From Pleomorphomonas sp. JP5 (GTDB taxonomy: Bacteria > Pseudomonadota > Alphaproteobacteria > Rhizobiales > Pleomorphomonadaceae), in contig NZ_JAMDLI010000001.1 in assembly GCF_023721815.1 (NCBI RefSeq), positions 186,001-250,000 on the forward strand: a stretch of 64,000 nucleotides of DNA, written 5' to 3'. The notes below the pieces were generated by a model. The model was not told the DNA's origin. It saw only the letters and a list, made by a program, of their open reading frames with translations, and did not search any database. The number at the start of each line of letters is the position of its first letter. Position 1 is the first letter of the stretch. Below are positions 9,129 to 17,859 of the stretch, piece by piece. A program made the translations under genes and the position numbers.

Positions 9129-9707
9129 TCAGGCTTCGTCGGTCGCGTTGGGGCGGTCGGCTGTGCGCGCCGGACGCTCGGTCGGATCGCGGCTGATGCG
9201 CGCCGAGAGATTGGCAAGGTCAATGAAGTGGTCAGCCTGACGACGCAACTCGTCGGCAACCATCGCCGGCTGCGTCTGAAGCGTCGAGACGACCGACACC
9301 TTGCGTCCCTTGCGCTGGATGGCCTCCACCAGCGAACGGAAATCGCCATCGCCGGAGAACAGAACGATGTGGTCGACATGCTCGGAGAGCTCCATGGCAT
9401 CGACCGCGAGCTCGATGTCCATTGAGCCCTTGACCTTGCGCCGGCCGGTGGAGTCGAAAAACTCCTTGGTCGGCTTGGTCACAACCTTGTATCCATTGTA
9501 ATCGAGCCAGTCGATCAATGGGCGAATAGAGGAGTATTCTTGGTCTTCAGCGAGTGCAGTGTAATACAGCGCCCTCAGGAGATAGCCTTTAGCGCTGAAT
9601 TCCTTTAGCAACCTACGATAGTCAATATCAAATCCGAGAGCCTTGGCAGTCGCGTAAAGATTTGCACCATCGATGAAGAGGGCTATTTTTTCGCGTTCGT
9701 CAAACAT
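9129..9707 (-). CDS. NYN-domain protein (LabA/DUF88 family), putative RNase
   Basis: 192 residues with a PIN-like NYN nuclease domain over roughly residues 5-160. The acidic residues that should bind metal are D13 (FIDGANL), D97 (MDIELAVDAM) and D120/D122 (SGDGDF). NYN proteins are thought to cut RNA, but the alphaproteobacterial member has no settled substrate as far as I know. A placement near rpoZ and rsh is familiar from related genomes. The first ~75 codons include ATA, CTA, TTG and AGG and are clearly AT-richer than the remainder, which returns to normal GC-rich usage. Confidence 0.85.
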   Translation of the reverse strand: MFDEREKIALFIDGANLYATAKALGFDIDYRRLLKEFSAKGYLLRALYYTALAEDQEYSSIRPLIDWLDYNGYKVVTKPTKEFFDSTGRRKVKGSMDIELAVDAMELSEHVDHIVLFSGDGDFRSLVEAIQRKGRKVSVVSTLQTQPAMVADELRRQADHFIDLANLSARISRDPTERPARTADRPNATDEA

Positions 9708-10222
9708 TAGTTTTTGCTTACCTCACAACCGGCGGTCGTTTATAACTCTTCGTTCTGCTGAGCTATTATCGTGCGTTCGAAGAAATTTATCACAGAGCGC
9801 GATCAGCGTGTATCGTTTCGGTCTGCTTGAATTCGCACATTAGCTCGCCTGTTAGCAAGTTTCCGCCAAACAACCAAGTTAAAATGGGTTCATTCGGGGG
9901 ATTCCCACGGAAATTGGCAGAAAATGCCGCCCGTTCGACCAAGGGAGGATGCATTGGCAGGCCGGTTTTGTAACGAGAAAGATTGGATCACCGGATTTTG
10001 AGGTTGTCGTGAATGCTCGCTGCGAGAGTTGGCGGTGGATGTTGGCGCGCATCTCCGCTTGCTTTTCGTCTTCCCTCCGCATATCTACTCCTTGAGTTCG
10101 GCAGCATTATCTCGCGCCTCGCGAGGAGGTGCTGCTGGTGGCGAGATCGCGCTATCTGGACGCTTGCCGGACGGGATGCCGTTCGTGCGAGCGAATTTCG
10201 TTTCTAGATCTGGAGTTGGACT
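9708..10222. other. Intergenic region between the NYN gene and rpoZ
   Basis: About 515 bp with no convincing coding frame. The NYN-proximal half is AT-rich and probably holds that gene's promoter. Nearer rpoZ there is a small perfect hairpin, CTCGCG-CCT-CGCGAG at 10111-10125, about 100 bp ahead of the rpoZ start, which could lie in its 5' leader. A small RNA gene is possible here but nothing in the sequence proves one. Confidence 0.5.
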
Positions 10223-10606
10223 ATGGCACGCGTCACGGTCGAAGATTGCATCGACAAGGTGGACAACCGCTTCGAGCTGGTGCTGTTGGCCAGCCATCGC
10301 GCCCGCATGATATCGTCCGGCTCTCCCTTGACGGTCGACCGCGACAACGACAAGAACCCGGTCGTCGCTCTGCGTGAGGTCGCGGAATCGTCCGTTTCTC
10401 CGCAGGACCTCAAAGAAGACCTGATCCATTCGCTTCAGAAGTATGTCGAGGTGGACGAGCCAGAGCAGGAGCCGGTGGCCGGTTTGCTCGGTGCGCCCGG
10501 CGACGCAGCGGACGACGACGAGATCGTCTTCGATCAGATGTCCGAGGAAGACCTGCTGCGGGGGCTCGAAAGCATGGTTCCGCCCGAGAAGGTCGAAGAG
10601 ATCTGA
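10223..10606 (+). CDS. rpoZ: RNA polymerase omega subunit
   Basis: 127 residues. Omega assists folding and assembly of beta-prime and forms part of a ppGpp site in many proteobacteria. The conserved N-terminal part is clear: [20 protein letters not shown], then a block beginning LASHRAR and the AL(R)E segment. The acidic C-terminal tail ([16 protein letters not shown] and onward) is typical of alphaproteobacteria and makes the protein longer than E. coli omega (91 residues). A good terminator follows, so rpoZ is probably transcribed apart from rsh much of the time. Its neighbour rsh makes the ppGpp that omega helps sense. Confidence 0.95.
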   Translation: MARVTVEDCIDKVDNRFELVLLASHRARMISSGSPLTVDRDNDKNPVVALREVAESSVSPQDLKEDLIHSLQKYVEVDEPEQEPVAGLLGAPGDAADDDEIVFDQMSEEDLLRGLESMVPPEKVEEI

Positions 10607-10629
10607 TTGCCTCTCACGGCGATTTTTCG

Positions 10630-10655
10630 CGGGCGGACCGGCTTCGGTTCGCCCG
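10630..10655 (+). terminator. Rho-independent terminator of rpoZ
   Basis: An 11-bp stem (10630-10640 with 10645-10655, one G-T pair) with a GCTT loop, followed at once by TTTTCGTTT. It lies 24 bases after the rpoZ stop codon and is the clearest one-directional terminator in the window. Confidence 0.85.
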
Positions 10656-10817
10656 TTTTCGTTTGTCGGCAACGGATTGAAAAGGCTCGCGGCGCTTTTC
10701 CTCCGATGCTTGCGCGAATGAGCTACTTTCCGGGTTGGTGTTGCTATAGCTTTGTTTCGACGCTGGTCCGAAGGCCGGATTCGGGCGCCCGGCGGGAGAG
10801 AGGAGTGACCGTCCCCG

Positions 10818-13028
10818 ATGATGCGGCAGTATGAACTCGTCGAAAGGGTGCAGCGTTACAATCCCAATTGCGACGAGGGTCTGCTCAACCGCGCCTACGT
10901 CTATGCGATGCAGAAGCACGGCACGCAGAAACGCGACTCGGGCGACCCCTACTTCTCCCATCCGCTCGAAGTTGCGGCTATCCTGACCGACCTCAAGGTG
11001 GATGACGCAACCATCGTCATCGCGCTTCTGCACGACACGATCGAGGACACTGACGCTACCCGGCAGGAGATCGACCAGCTGTTCGGCGTCGAGATCGGTC
11101 AACTCGTCGAAGGCCTTACAAAGCTCCAGAAGCTGGACCTCGTATCAAAGCGCACGGCGCAGGCGGAAAACCTCAGAAAACTGCTGCTCGCCATTGCCGA
11201 GGACCTGCGCGTCCTGCTGGTCAAGCTTGCCGATCGTCTTCACAACATGCGGACGCTGCATTTCGCACCGGAGGGAAAGCGCGGGCGCATCGCCGAGGAG
11301 ACGATGGAGATCTATGCGCCGCTCGCCGGCCGCATGGGCATGCAGGACATGCGCGACGAGCTTGAGGACATCGCCTTCAAGACGCTGCATCCCGACGCAT
11401 TCAGCGCCATCCAGGCTCGCCTCGACGAGATGGAGGCGTTGCAGAAAGACCTTATCGCCGACATCGAACGGGAACTTCGCGAGAACCTCGAGGCGCGCGG
11501 CATCGCGGCTACCGTCAAAGGGCGCCGCAAGCAGCCTTACTCGATCTTTCGAAAGATGATCGACAAGCAGCTTGGCTTCGAGCAACTCAGCGATATCTAT
11601 GGGTTCCGCGTTCTCGTGGACGATGTCGACACGTGTTACCGGGCGCTGGGTGTCGTTCATCAGTTGTGGCGAACCGTGCCCGGTCGCTTCAAGGACTATA
11701 TCTCGACGCCGAAGCCAAACGGCTACAAGTCGCTGCATACCACGGTGGTCGGTCCTCACCGCCAGCGCGTCGAACTCCAGTTCCGCACGCACGACATGCA
11801 GCAGGTGAACGAGTACGGCATTGCCGCCCACGCCCTTTACAAGGACAAGATCAGCGAAGGCGGGCATCTGCCGCAGCTTGCGGACGACACGGCGGCCTAC
11901 GCTTGGCTGCGCCAAACCGTCGAGGCGCTGTCGGAGGGCGCAAGCCCCGAGGAGTTCCTGGAAAACACCAAGCTGGAACTGTTCCAGGACCAGGTGTTCT
12001 GCTTCACGCCGAAGGGCCTGCTGATCGCCTTGCCGCGGGGCGCGACCCCGATTGATTTCGCCTATGCCGTTCATACCAACATTGGCAACACTTGCGTCGG
12101 CTGCAAGATCAACGGCCGCATCACTCCCTTGGTTACCGAACTGAAGAACGGCGACGAGGTGGAGATCATCCGTTCCAAGGCGCAGGTGCCTCCTCCCACC
12201 TGGGAAACCATTGCCATCACCGGCAAGGCGCGAGCCTCCATTCGACGCGCGACGCGCGAGGCGACGCGCAAGCAGTTCGCCGCGCTCGGCCGGCAGGTGC
12301 TGGAAAGCGTTTTCTCGCGCGAGGGGCGCGAGCTCACCGACGCTTTGCTCGAACAGGCTTTGCCTCGGCTCTCGCAGCCTACGGTGCCGGATCTGCTTGC
12401 CGCCGTGGGGCGCGCCGAGGTGCCGTCGACCGATGTGCTCAAGGCATGCTTTCCGGACTATCGAGAAGAAAGGGCGGCACGGCAGACGGCCGCGCAGCGG
12501 CAGGAGGGCGGCTGGTTCTCCTTTGCCGCTCAGGCCGGCATCAAGTTTCACGGCGATTCCGACTCGATCCGTGCCCATGGCCTGCCGATCCGCACTGTGG
12601 CCGCGGACTTGCCGGTACGCTTCGCTCCCAATGGCGGCGCCGTGCCGGGCGACCGCATCGTGGGCATTGTCGAACCGGATGTCGGGATCACCATCTATCC
12701 GATCCAGTCCCCGGCGCTTGTGGCCTTTGAAGACAAGCCTGACCGCTGGCTGGACGTGCGTTGGGATATCGACAGCGAAGACCCGATCCGATTTCCGGCG
12801 CGTATCTGTATTCAGTCGTTCAACGAACCCGGCTCTCTCGCCCGTATCGCCAAGGCGATCTCCGATAGCGACGGCAATATCGACAACATCGCAATGGCGC
12901 GCCGCACTCCCGACTTCCACGAGATCGTGGTCGACCTTGAGGTCTGGGATATCAAGCATCTGACCCAGATTCTCAATGAGTTGCGCGTCTTGAACAATGT
13001 CAGCAAGGTCGACCGCGTCAACGGATAG
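10818..13028 (+). CDS. rsh: Bifunctional (p)ppGpp synthetase/hydrolase, RelA/SpoT homologue
   Basis: 736 residues in the order HD hydrolase, synthetase, TGS, helical, ACT. The HD motif is intact (YFSHPLEVAAIL, then LLHDTIEDT), so hydrolysis should work. The synthetase has GRFKDYISTPKPNGYKSLHT near residue 288; its RFKD (RxKD) form is that of bifunctional enzymes rather than the ExDD of RelA-only ones. The TGS domain begins near 390 (QVFCFTPKG) and the ACT domain near 660 (FNEPGSLARIAKAISD). The enzyme makes and destroys the stringent-response alarmone. Two ATGs (10818, 10821) follow AGGAG at 10801. acpS starts three bases after the stop. Confidence 0.96.
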   Translation: MMRQYELVERVQRYNPNCDEGLLNRAYVYAMQKHGTQKRDSGDPYFSHPLEVAAILTDLKVDDATIVIALLHDTIEDTDATRQEIDQLFGVEIGQLVEGLTKLQKLDLVSKRTAQAENLRKLLLAIAEDLRVLLVKLADRLHNMRTLHFAPEGKRGRIAEETMEIYAPLAGRMGMQDMRDELEDIAFKTLHPDAFSAIQARLDEMEALQKDLIADIERELRENLEARGIAATVKGRRKQPYSIFRKMIDKQLGFEQLSDIYGFRVLVDDVDTCYRALGVVHQLWRTVPGRFKDYISTPKPNGYKSLHTTVVGPHRQRVELQFRTHDMQQVNEYGIAAHALYKDKISEGGHLPQLADDTAAYAWLRQTVEALSEGASPEEFLENTKLELFQDQVFCFTPKGLLIALPRGATPIDFAYAVHTNIGNTCVGCKINGRITPLVTELKNGDEVEIIRSKAQVPPPTWETIAITGKARASIRRATREATRKQFAALGRQVLESVFSREGRELTDALLEQALPRLSQPTVPDLLAAVGRAEVPSTDVLKACFPDYREERAARQTAAQRQEGGWFSFAAQAGIKFHGDSDSIRAHGLPIRTVAADLPVRFAPNGGAVPGDRIVGIVEPDVGITIYPIQSPALVAFEDKPDRWLDVRWDIDSEDPIRFPARICIQSFNEPGSLARIAKAISDSDGNIDNIAMARRTPDFHEIVVDLEVWDIKHLTQILNELRVLNNVSKVDRVNG

Positions 13029-13031
13029 CTC

Positions 13032-13454
13032 ATGATCATCGGAATAGGATCGGACCTCATCGACATCCGCCGCGTCGAAAAGACGCTTGAGCGCTTCGGC
13101 GAGCGTTTCGTCCGGCGAGTCTTTACCGACATCGAACGCGAGCGGTCGGACCGTCGGGCCAACCGAGCCGCCTCATATGCCAAGCGCTTTGCCGCGAAGG
13201 AGGCCTGTTCCAAGGCCCTGGGTACCGGCATTCGCATGGGCGTCAACTGGCGCGAGATGGGGGTTGTCAATCTTCCAACCGGTCAACCAACCATGCGTCT
13301 CGAGGGCTCGGCGGCGACGCGGCTGGCGGCGCTGACGCCGAGAGGACTGGTTCCCCGCATCGACGTGACCATTACCGACGACTATCCTCTGGCTCAGGCC
13401 TTTGTGGTGATTTCGGCTTGGCCATCCGATTGGCCGACCAATGGCGGCGGGTAA
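13032..13454 (+). CDS. acpS: Holo-[acyl-carrier-protein] synthase
   Basis: 140 residues, normal length. It transfers 4'-phosphopantetheine from CoA to the serine of ACP, activating fatty-acid synthesis. The signature [20 protein letters not shown] is at the N-terminus with the Mg-binding Asp at residue 8. The second block, [17 protein letters not shown], carries the conserved glutamate. The start ATG lies 3 bases after the rsh stop, so translation is probably coupled. It begins the acpS-lepB-rnc-era run, the usual alphaproteobacterial arrangement in which lipid, export and RNA-processing genes share a transcript. Confidence 0.95.
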   Translation: MIIGIGSDLIDIRRVEKTLERFGERFVRRVFTDIERERSDRRANRAASYAKRFAAKEACSKALGTGIRMGVNWREMGVVNLPTGQPTMRLEGSAATRLAALTPRGLVPRIDVTITDDYPLAQAFVVISAWPSDWPTNGGG

Positions 13455-13601
13455 CGCGCCACATTTCGGCTCGCTTTTCGGCTTTTCGTTGCGTCACCGG
13501 TGCCGCTCCGATAAAAGGCCCCGAGGTCCGGGCCGCCGCGGATCGGTCGCTTTGACGCCGACACGGGACACCAGACGAGACTCCGATTGAAGGGCAGCCA
13601 T

Positions 13602-14357
13602 ATGTCGGCGACCAAACAGCGTGCGGAATCCAAGGACGGTATTTGGGAAACGGTCAAAGTGATCGTCGAGGCACTGCTTCTTGCGCTTGTTGTGCGCACC
13701 TTCCTGTTTCAGCCCTTCTCGATCCCGTCAGGGTCGATGATGCACACCTTGCTCATCGGGGACTACCTGTTCGTCTCGAAATACTCCTATGGCTACAGCA
13801 AGTACTCCTTCCCGTTCGGTCTCGGCCCCTTCGAGGGACGAATCTGGGCAAGCGCGCCCAAGGCCGGAGACATCGTCGTCTTCAAGCTGCCGGCGGACCA
13901 CTCGACCGACTATATCAAGCGCGTCATCGGGCTGCCGGGCGACAAGATTCAGATGAAGGGCGGCGTTCTCTTCATCAACGGGCAGCCCGTGAAGCGGGAG
14001 AACACCGGCGAGTTCGTGGAGAAAGGGCCCTTCGGCAACGAGATCAAGGCGCAGATCTGGCGCGAGACACTGCCGAATGGCGTCTCCTACGACACGCTCG
14101 ACATGGGTACCACCGCTGGTGACGACACGCGCGAGTTCGAGGTGCCGCCGGGCCACTACTTCATGATGGGTGACAACCGCGACAACTCCGCCGACAGTCG
14201 CATCGACGGGTCTGGCGTGGGCTATGTTCCGTTCGACCATCTGGTTGGCAAGGCGCAGATCATCTTCTTCTCCATCGACCAAAGCGCCAAGCCCTGGATG
14301 TTCTGGACCTGGCCCTCGACGGTGCGCGTCGATCGCATGCTTTCCATGCTGAACTGA
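13602..14357 (+). CDS. lepB: Signal peptidase I
   Basis: 251 residues from ATG 13602, which has AGGGCAG five bases upstream; a TTG at 13587 would overlap that site. It removes signal peptides from exported proteins at the outer face of the inner membrane. One N-terminal membrane helix (KVIVEALLLALVVRTFLF) precedes the catalytic serine S45 in PSGSMMHTL. The general-base lysine is K106 in DYIKRVIGLPGD. The later box GHYFMMGDNRDNSADSR is the third family signature. The rnc start is only 3 bases after its stop. Confidence 0.96.
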   Translation: MSATKQRAESKDGIWETVKVIVEALLLALVVRTFLFQPFSIPSGSMMHTLLIGDYLFVSKYSYGYSKYSFPFGLGPFEGRIWASAPKAGDIVVFKLPADHSTDYIKRVIGLPGDKIQMKGGVLFINGQPVKRENTGEFVEKGPFGNEIKAQIWRETLPNGVSYDTLDMGTTAGDDTREFEVPPGHYFMMGDNRDNSADSRIDGSGVGYVPFDHLVGKAQIIFFSIDQSAKPWMFWTWPSTVRVDRMLSMLN

Positions 14358-14360
14358 TCA

Positions 14361-15056
14361 ATGAACAATCATCAGGCACAAGTCCTGGAGGCGCTCGAAG
14401 GGCGCCTCCAGTATCGTTTCAAGGATCGCACCGGTCTCCTGCGGGCGCTCACGCATCGTAGTGCTGTCCCGGGCGATCAGGTCGCCCATGAGAGCTATCA
14501 ACGCCACGAGTTCCTGGGTGATCGCGTACTGGCGCTGGTGGTGGCGGAAATGCTGTTTTCCGCTTATCCGCGCGAAGAGGAGGGCGATCTCGCCCGCCGG
14601 CTGAATCAGCTGGTTCGCCGCGAGACCTGCGCCGAGGTGGCTACCGATCTTGATCTGGGGTCGGTCGTGCGGCTCGGAGCCGGCGAACGCCAGTCGGGGG
14701 GGCGCCGGAAGGAGGCGATCCTGGGTGATGTCGCCGAGGCGGTGATCGCAGCTATCTACCTCGACGGTGGCTTTGATGCCGCAAAGGATTTCGTGCTTCG
14801 CAACTGGAAGCCGCGCATGGAAAGCCTGAGTGGCCCCCTTCGCGACTCGAAGACGCTCCTTCAGGAGTGGGCGCAGGGGCGGGGACAGGGGCTTCCAAGC
14901 TATTCCATCGTCGAGCGCTCCGGCCCCGACCATGCGCCGACCTTTCGCGTTCTGGTCACTATCGACGGCGAAGCCGCTGGCGAGGGGCAGGGCAAGTCGA
15001 AGCGTGACGCTGAGCAAGCCGCTGCTGCCGAAGCGCTCGCCAATCGGGTCGTCTAG
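14361..15056 (+). CDS. rnc: Ribonuclease III
   Basis: 231 residues: an N-terminal endonuclease domain (about 1-155) and a C-terminal double-stranded RNA-binding domain (about 160-230, with SKRDAEQAAAAEALAN). The signature box reads YQRHEFLGDRVLALVVAE; the family norm is N-E-R-LEFLGD, so one residue before E is His and the Asn-Glu pair is Tyr-Gln here, but the catalytic Glu and Asp remain. The second acidic block, ILGDVAEAVIAAIYLDGG, is intact. It cuts double-stranded RNA in rRNA maturation and mRNA turnover. The rnc-era order is the classical one. Confidence 0.95.
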   Translation: MNNHQAQVLEALEGRLQYRFKDRTGLLRALTHRSAVPGDQVAHESYQRHEFLGDRVLALVVAEMLFSAYPREEEGDLARRLNQLVRRETCAEVATDLDLGSVVRLGAGERQSGGRRKEAILGDVAEAVIAAIYLDGGFDAAKDFVLRNWKPRMESLSGPLRDSKTLLQEWAQGRGQGLPSYSIVERSGPDHAPTFRVLVTIDGEAAGEGQGKSKRDAEQAAAAEALANRVV

Positions 15057-15232
15057 GCCGGATCTCGGCTTCCATCGTTCTTCATTCCGAGCAAGGGCCT
15101 CGGAACGGAAAGGGCGGGCAGGGCATTCGTCGAGAGACGTCCCATCCAGACCAATCCGACCTTTCATCTGCTATCCAGTTCACAAGGAATGACATAATCT
15201 TGTCCACCCTTCCGCCTCCGGAGAGAGACGCG

Positions 15233-16159
15233 ATGACCGATGAAGTCGTCCAGTCAGCCGATGCCCCCACGCGTGCGGGCTTTGTTGCGTTGATCGGCGC
15301 CCCCAATGCCGGCAAGTCGACGCTGCTCAATCGTTTGGTTGGCGCAAAGGTGTCGATCGTCAGCCACAAGGTGCAGACGACACGAGCCATCATGCGCGGT
15401 ATCGCCATGCACGGCTCGTCGCAGGTGGTTTTCGTTGATACGCCAGGTATTTTCTCGCCGAAGCGCCGGCTCGATCGAGCCATGGTCGACACCGCCTGGT
15501 CCGGTGCTGCCGATGCCGATGTCGTCTGTCTTCTCATCGATGCCAAGCGGGGGCTTGCCGAGGAGGTTACGCAGGTTGTCGACAAGCTGGGCGAGCTGCG
15601 CCATCCCAAAGTGTTGATTTTGAACAAGATCGACACCGTAAAGCGAGAAAACCTCCTGGCCTTGGCAGCCGACCTCAACGCCCGTGTCGGATTCGAGGCG
15701 ACCTTCATGGTCTCGGCGCTGAATGGTTCTGGGACTGACGATCTTCTCGCTCACCTGGCGACACGCGTGCCGGAAGGGCCCTGGCTCTATCCGGAAGATC
15801 AGCTCTCCGATCTGCCGATGCGCATGCTGGCCGCCGAGATCACGCGTGAGAAGGTGTTCATGCGTCTCCACGACGAGCTGCCCTATTCCTCGACGGTCGA
15901 GACCGATCAGTGGAAGGACCAGAAGGACGGTTCCGCACGCATCGAGCAGACCATTTTCGTGGAGCGCGAGAGCCAAAAGAAGATCGTCCTCGGCAAGGGC
16001 GGCGAAACCGTCAAGGCCATCTCGATGGCCGCTCGCAAGGAACTGACCGAGATTCTGGAGCGGCCCGTCCACCTCTTCATTTATGTCAAGGTGCGTGAAA
16101 ACTGGGCCGAAGACCCAGAGCGGTATCGCGAGATGGGTTTGAACTACCCTCGGCACTGA
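15233..16159 (+). CDS. era: GTPase Era
   Basis: 308 residues from ATG 15233, which has a GGAGAGAGACG ribosome site; a TTG at 15200 is less likely. Era binds the 3' end of 16S rRNA and helps 30S assembly. G1 is GAPNAGKST (residues 22-30), G3 is DTPG, and G4 is NKID. The C-terminal KH domain is shown by QKKIVLGKGGETVKAIS. It is separated from rnc by about 175 bp, more than is usual, so it may have its own promoter as well as readthrough. recO, a frequent next neighbour, is absent. Confidence 0.96.
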   Translation: MTDEVVQSADAPTRAGFVALIGAPNAGKSTLLNRLVGAKVSIVSHKVQTTRAIMRGIAMHGSSQVVFVDTPGIFSPKRRLDRAMVDTAWSGAADADVVCLLIDAKRGLAEEVTQVVDKLGELRHPKVLILNKIDTVKRENLLALAADLNARVGFEATFMVSALNGSGTDDLLAHLATRVPEGPWLYPEDQLSDLPMRMLAAEITREKVFMRLHDELPYSSTVETDQWKDQKDGSARIEQTIFVERESQKKIVLGKGGETVKAISMAARKELTEILERPVHLFIYVKVRENWAEDPERYREMGLNYPRH

Positions 16160-16360
16160 ACGAAAAACCGGGGAGGGTATGCTATTGCGCCCGACCCGTC
16201 TTTCTCACCTCGCAGCTTCGCGTTCACCAAGTCGCGATTGTCCTCTCTTGTCTCGGGCGGGCTGAAAACCCGCGCTTGGCTGTCCGTGCGGACAGTCCAT
16301 GGCCGGTCGGACAAGTCTCGCTTTGGCGGGGTTTGGGCTGTAGCTGCATTGCGGGCGAGT

Positions 16361-16374
16361 TGACATCGGTGTCA
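16361..16374. promoter_or_regulatory. Putative LacI-family operator O1
   Basis: TGACATCGGTGTCA, an inverted repeat with TGACA/TGTCA arms around a CG centre, the usual shape of LacI-family operators. Its first bases overlap TTGACA (16360-16365), a possible -35 element, so binding here should repress the promoter of the downstream regulator. Confidence 0.6.
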
Positions 16375-16396
16375 CAACCTGGTTTTCTGGTACAAC

Positions 16397-16410
16397 TGAC
16401 AGCGATGTCA
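16397..16410. promoter_or_regulatory. Putative LacI-family operator O2
   Basis: TGACAGCGATGTCA (extended to a C/G-flanked 16-mer) has the same arms as O1. Centre-to-centre spacing is 36 bp. It sits 23 bp before the TTG start of the LacI-type gene, in the likely transcript start region, which fits autorepression by a protein bound at both sites. Confidence 0.6.
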
Positions 16411-16432
16411 GGCTGGCTTGAGGGAGGCGGCT

Positions 16433-17455
16433 TTGGTTACGCTCAAGGATGTTGCCCGAGAAGCTGGTGTCTCGCCGAAGACCGTGTCGCGCGTCGTGAA
16501 TGATGATCCGGCGGTCAATGCGAAGACTCGTGAGGCCGTTGCCGAGATCATCCAGCGGATGCATTACGTTCCGGACCATGCGGCGCGCATGATGCGGATG
16601 TCCCACTCTTCGGTCGTTGGCGTCATGACGGACGCAGTGGCAACCACGCCTTACTCGGTCGATATCATTCGCGGCGCCCAGTCTGGGTTGTGGGAACAGA
16701 CGCGAACCATGCTGATCGCCAACACGGATGGTGATCCGAAGCAGGAGCACGAGTACTGGCAGGTCTTCAGGGCTCACAAGGTAGCTGGCGCCGTCTATGC
16801 CACGACCTATCACAGGCCCGTCGACCTTGGCGCTCCCGATTTCGAGAGGGGTATTGTGCTCGCCAACTGCTATTCGGCTAGGCGAAGCCACTCTTCGGTC
16901 GTCCCGGACGACGAGGGCGGCGGCTACACGCAGGCGCGCCATCTGATCGAGCTTGGCCATCGGCGTATTGGTATCGTGTCGCTCAGCCCGGTCTTGCGCG
17001 CTACGGTACTGAGGGGGGCTGGCTATCGCACCGCGTTTGCCGAGGGCGGTCTCTTCTACGATCCCTCCCTGGAGGTCCCGGGGTTCGTCACTCGGCCGGA
17101 TGGCGGGGAAGATCTCGTCGCCTATGACGCGGCACTCGGTTTGCTGCAGCGCTCTGACAGGCCGACCGCCATCATCTGTGGCAACGACCAGATCGCCGTG
17201 CAGGTCTATGCAGCCGCTGCTGCGCTCGGATTGTCCGTGCCTGAAGATCTGTCAGTCATGGGGTTCGATGACATGACCATCATCACCCGCACGCTGAAGC
17301 CCATGCTGACGTCCGTGGCGCTTCCCTACTTCGAGATTGGGCGCACCGCCGTCGACTTGCTCGCCCGGATCAATGGAGAATCCGAGGGCCCGATTCCTCC
17401 GCAGGTGCTGGTGCCCTGTCCCCTTGTCGAGCGGCACTCCTGCCGGCCGATCTAG
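16433..17455 (+). CDS. LacI-family transcriptional regulator
   Basis: 340 residues. TTG at 16433 is chosen because AGGGAGGCGG lies just upstream and it gives the standard N-terminus VTLKDVAREAGVSPKTVSRV. The helix-turn-helix and hinge helix cover residues 1-60, followed by a type-1 periplasmic-binding-like sensor domain with typical blocks (YTQARHLIELGHRRIGIVS; AIICGNDQIAVQVYAAA; GFDDM). Such proteins repress sugar or nucleoside uptake operons until a ligand binds. No transport operon is adjacent, so the ligand is unknown. Two matching palindromes upstream suggest autorepression; if TGACAnCGnTGTCA recurs elsewhere in the genome it would reveal the targets. Confidence 0.93.
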   Translation: MVTLKDVAREAGVSPKTVSRVVNDDPAVNAKTREAVAEIIQRMHYVPDHAARMMRMSHSSVVGVMTDAVATTPYSVDIIRGAQSGLWEQTRTMLIANTDGDPKQEHEYWQVFRAHKVAGAVYATTYHRPVDLGAPDFERGIVLANCYSARRSHSSVVPDDEGGGYTQARHLIELGHRRIGIVSLSPVLRATVLRGAGYRTAFAEGGLFYDPSLEVPGFVTRPDGGEDLVAYDAALGLLQRSDRPTAIICGNDQIAVQVYAAAAALGLSVPEDLSVMGFDDMTIITRTLKPMLTSVALPYFEIGRTAVDLLARINGESEGPIPPQVLVPCPLVERHSCRPI

Positions 17456-17472
17456 CGATCGGGGCGCTTCGG

Positions 17473-17859
17473 TCATTTGACTGGACGACTGGCTTGGCGT
17501 GCGGCTTCGACAACGCCTTCGTGGAAGATGGACTGTACCCTGGTGAAGGCCGCCCGCACCTCTTCCGTTGCCTGCGCCAGCGCTTTGGGGTCGGGCGGAT
17601 TTGCTGCGGCGAGATCGAACATGTGTTCGCGCGCTGTGCGCAGATCGGCGATCGCCAACCTCAACTCACCGGCGTGATCGACGATTTCCCTGCGGACCAG
17701 GCGACCGAACTCCGGCTCGAACCGCCGTGTGGCCAGTTCGGCGAACGAGGCCCGCCCCAGGCGATCTCCGGCGATGTGGCTGACGGCGTAGACGTTGCCG
17801 AGCAGCGACAGGCCAAGCAGTCCACCAACCAGCAGAAGAAGATGTCGCGAGGCAGTCAT
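17473..17859 (-). CDS. Membrane-anchored periplasmic metal-sensor-like protein
   Basis: 128 residues. A single N-terminal hydrophobic segment (LLLLVGGLLGLSLLGNVYAV) is followed by a helical, charged domain with R/E-rich heptads (ELATRRFEPEFGRLVRRE; IADLRTAREHMFDLAAANPP). This pattern matches the CnrX/Spy-like 'metal-resistance' helical hairpin group, which senses or buffers metal ions in the periplasm. Histidines are few (H29, H62, H78, H112), so metal binding is not assured. It is last in a leftward operon with the ECF sigma and its putative anti-sigma, overlapping the latter by 4 bases. Confidence 0.65.
   Translation of the reverse strand: MTASRHLLLLVGGLLGLSLLGNVYAVSHIAGDRLGRASFAELATRRFEPEFGRLVRREIVDHAGELRLAIADLRTAREHMFDLAAANPPDPKALAQATEEVRAAFTRVQSIFHEGVVEAARQASRPVK

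Noticed and set aside
11145-12959. Long open frame on the minus strand opposite rsh (604 codons)
   Set aside because: Antisense shadow of rsh, which has all its catalytic motifs in frame on the plus strand.
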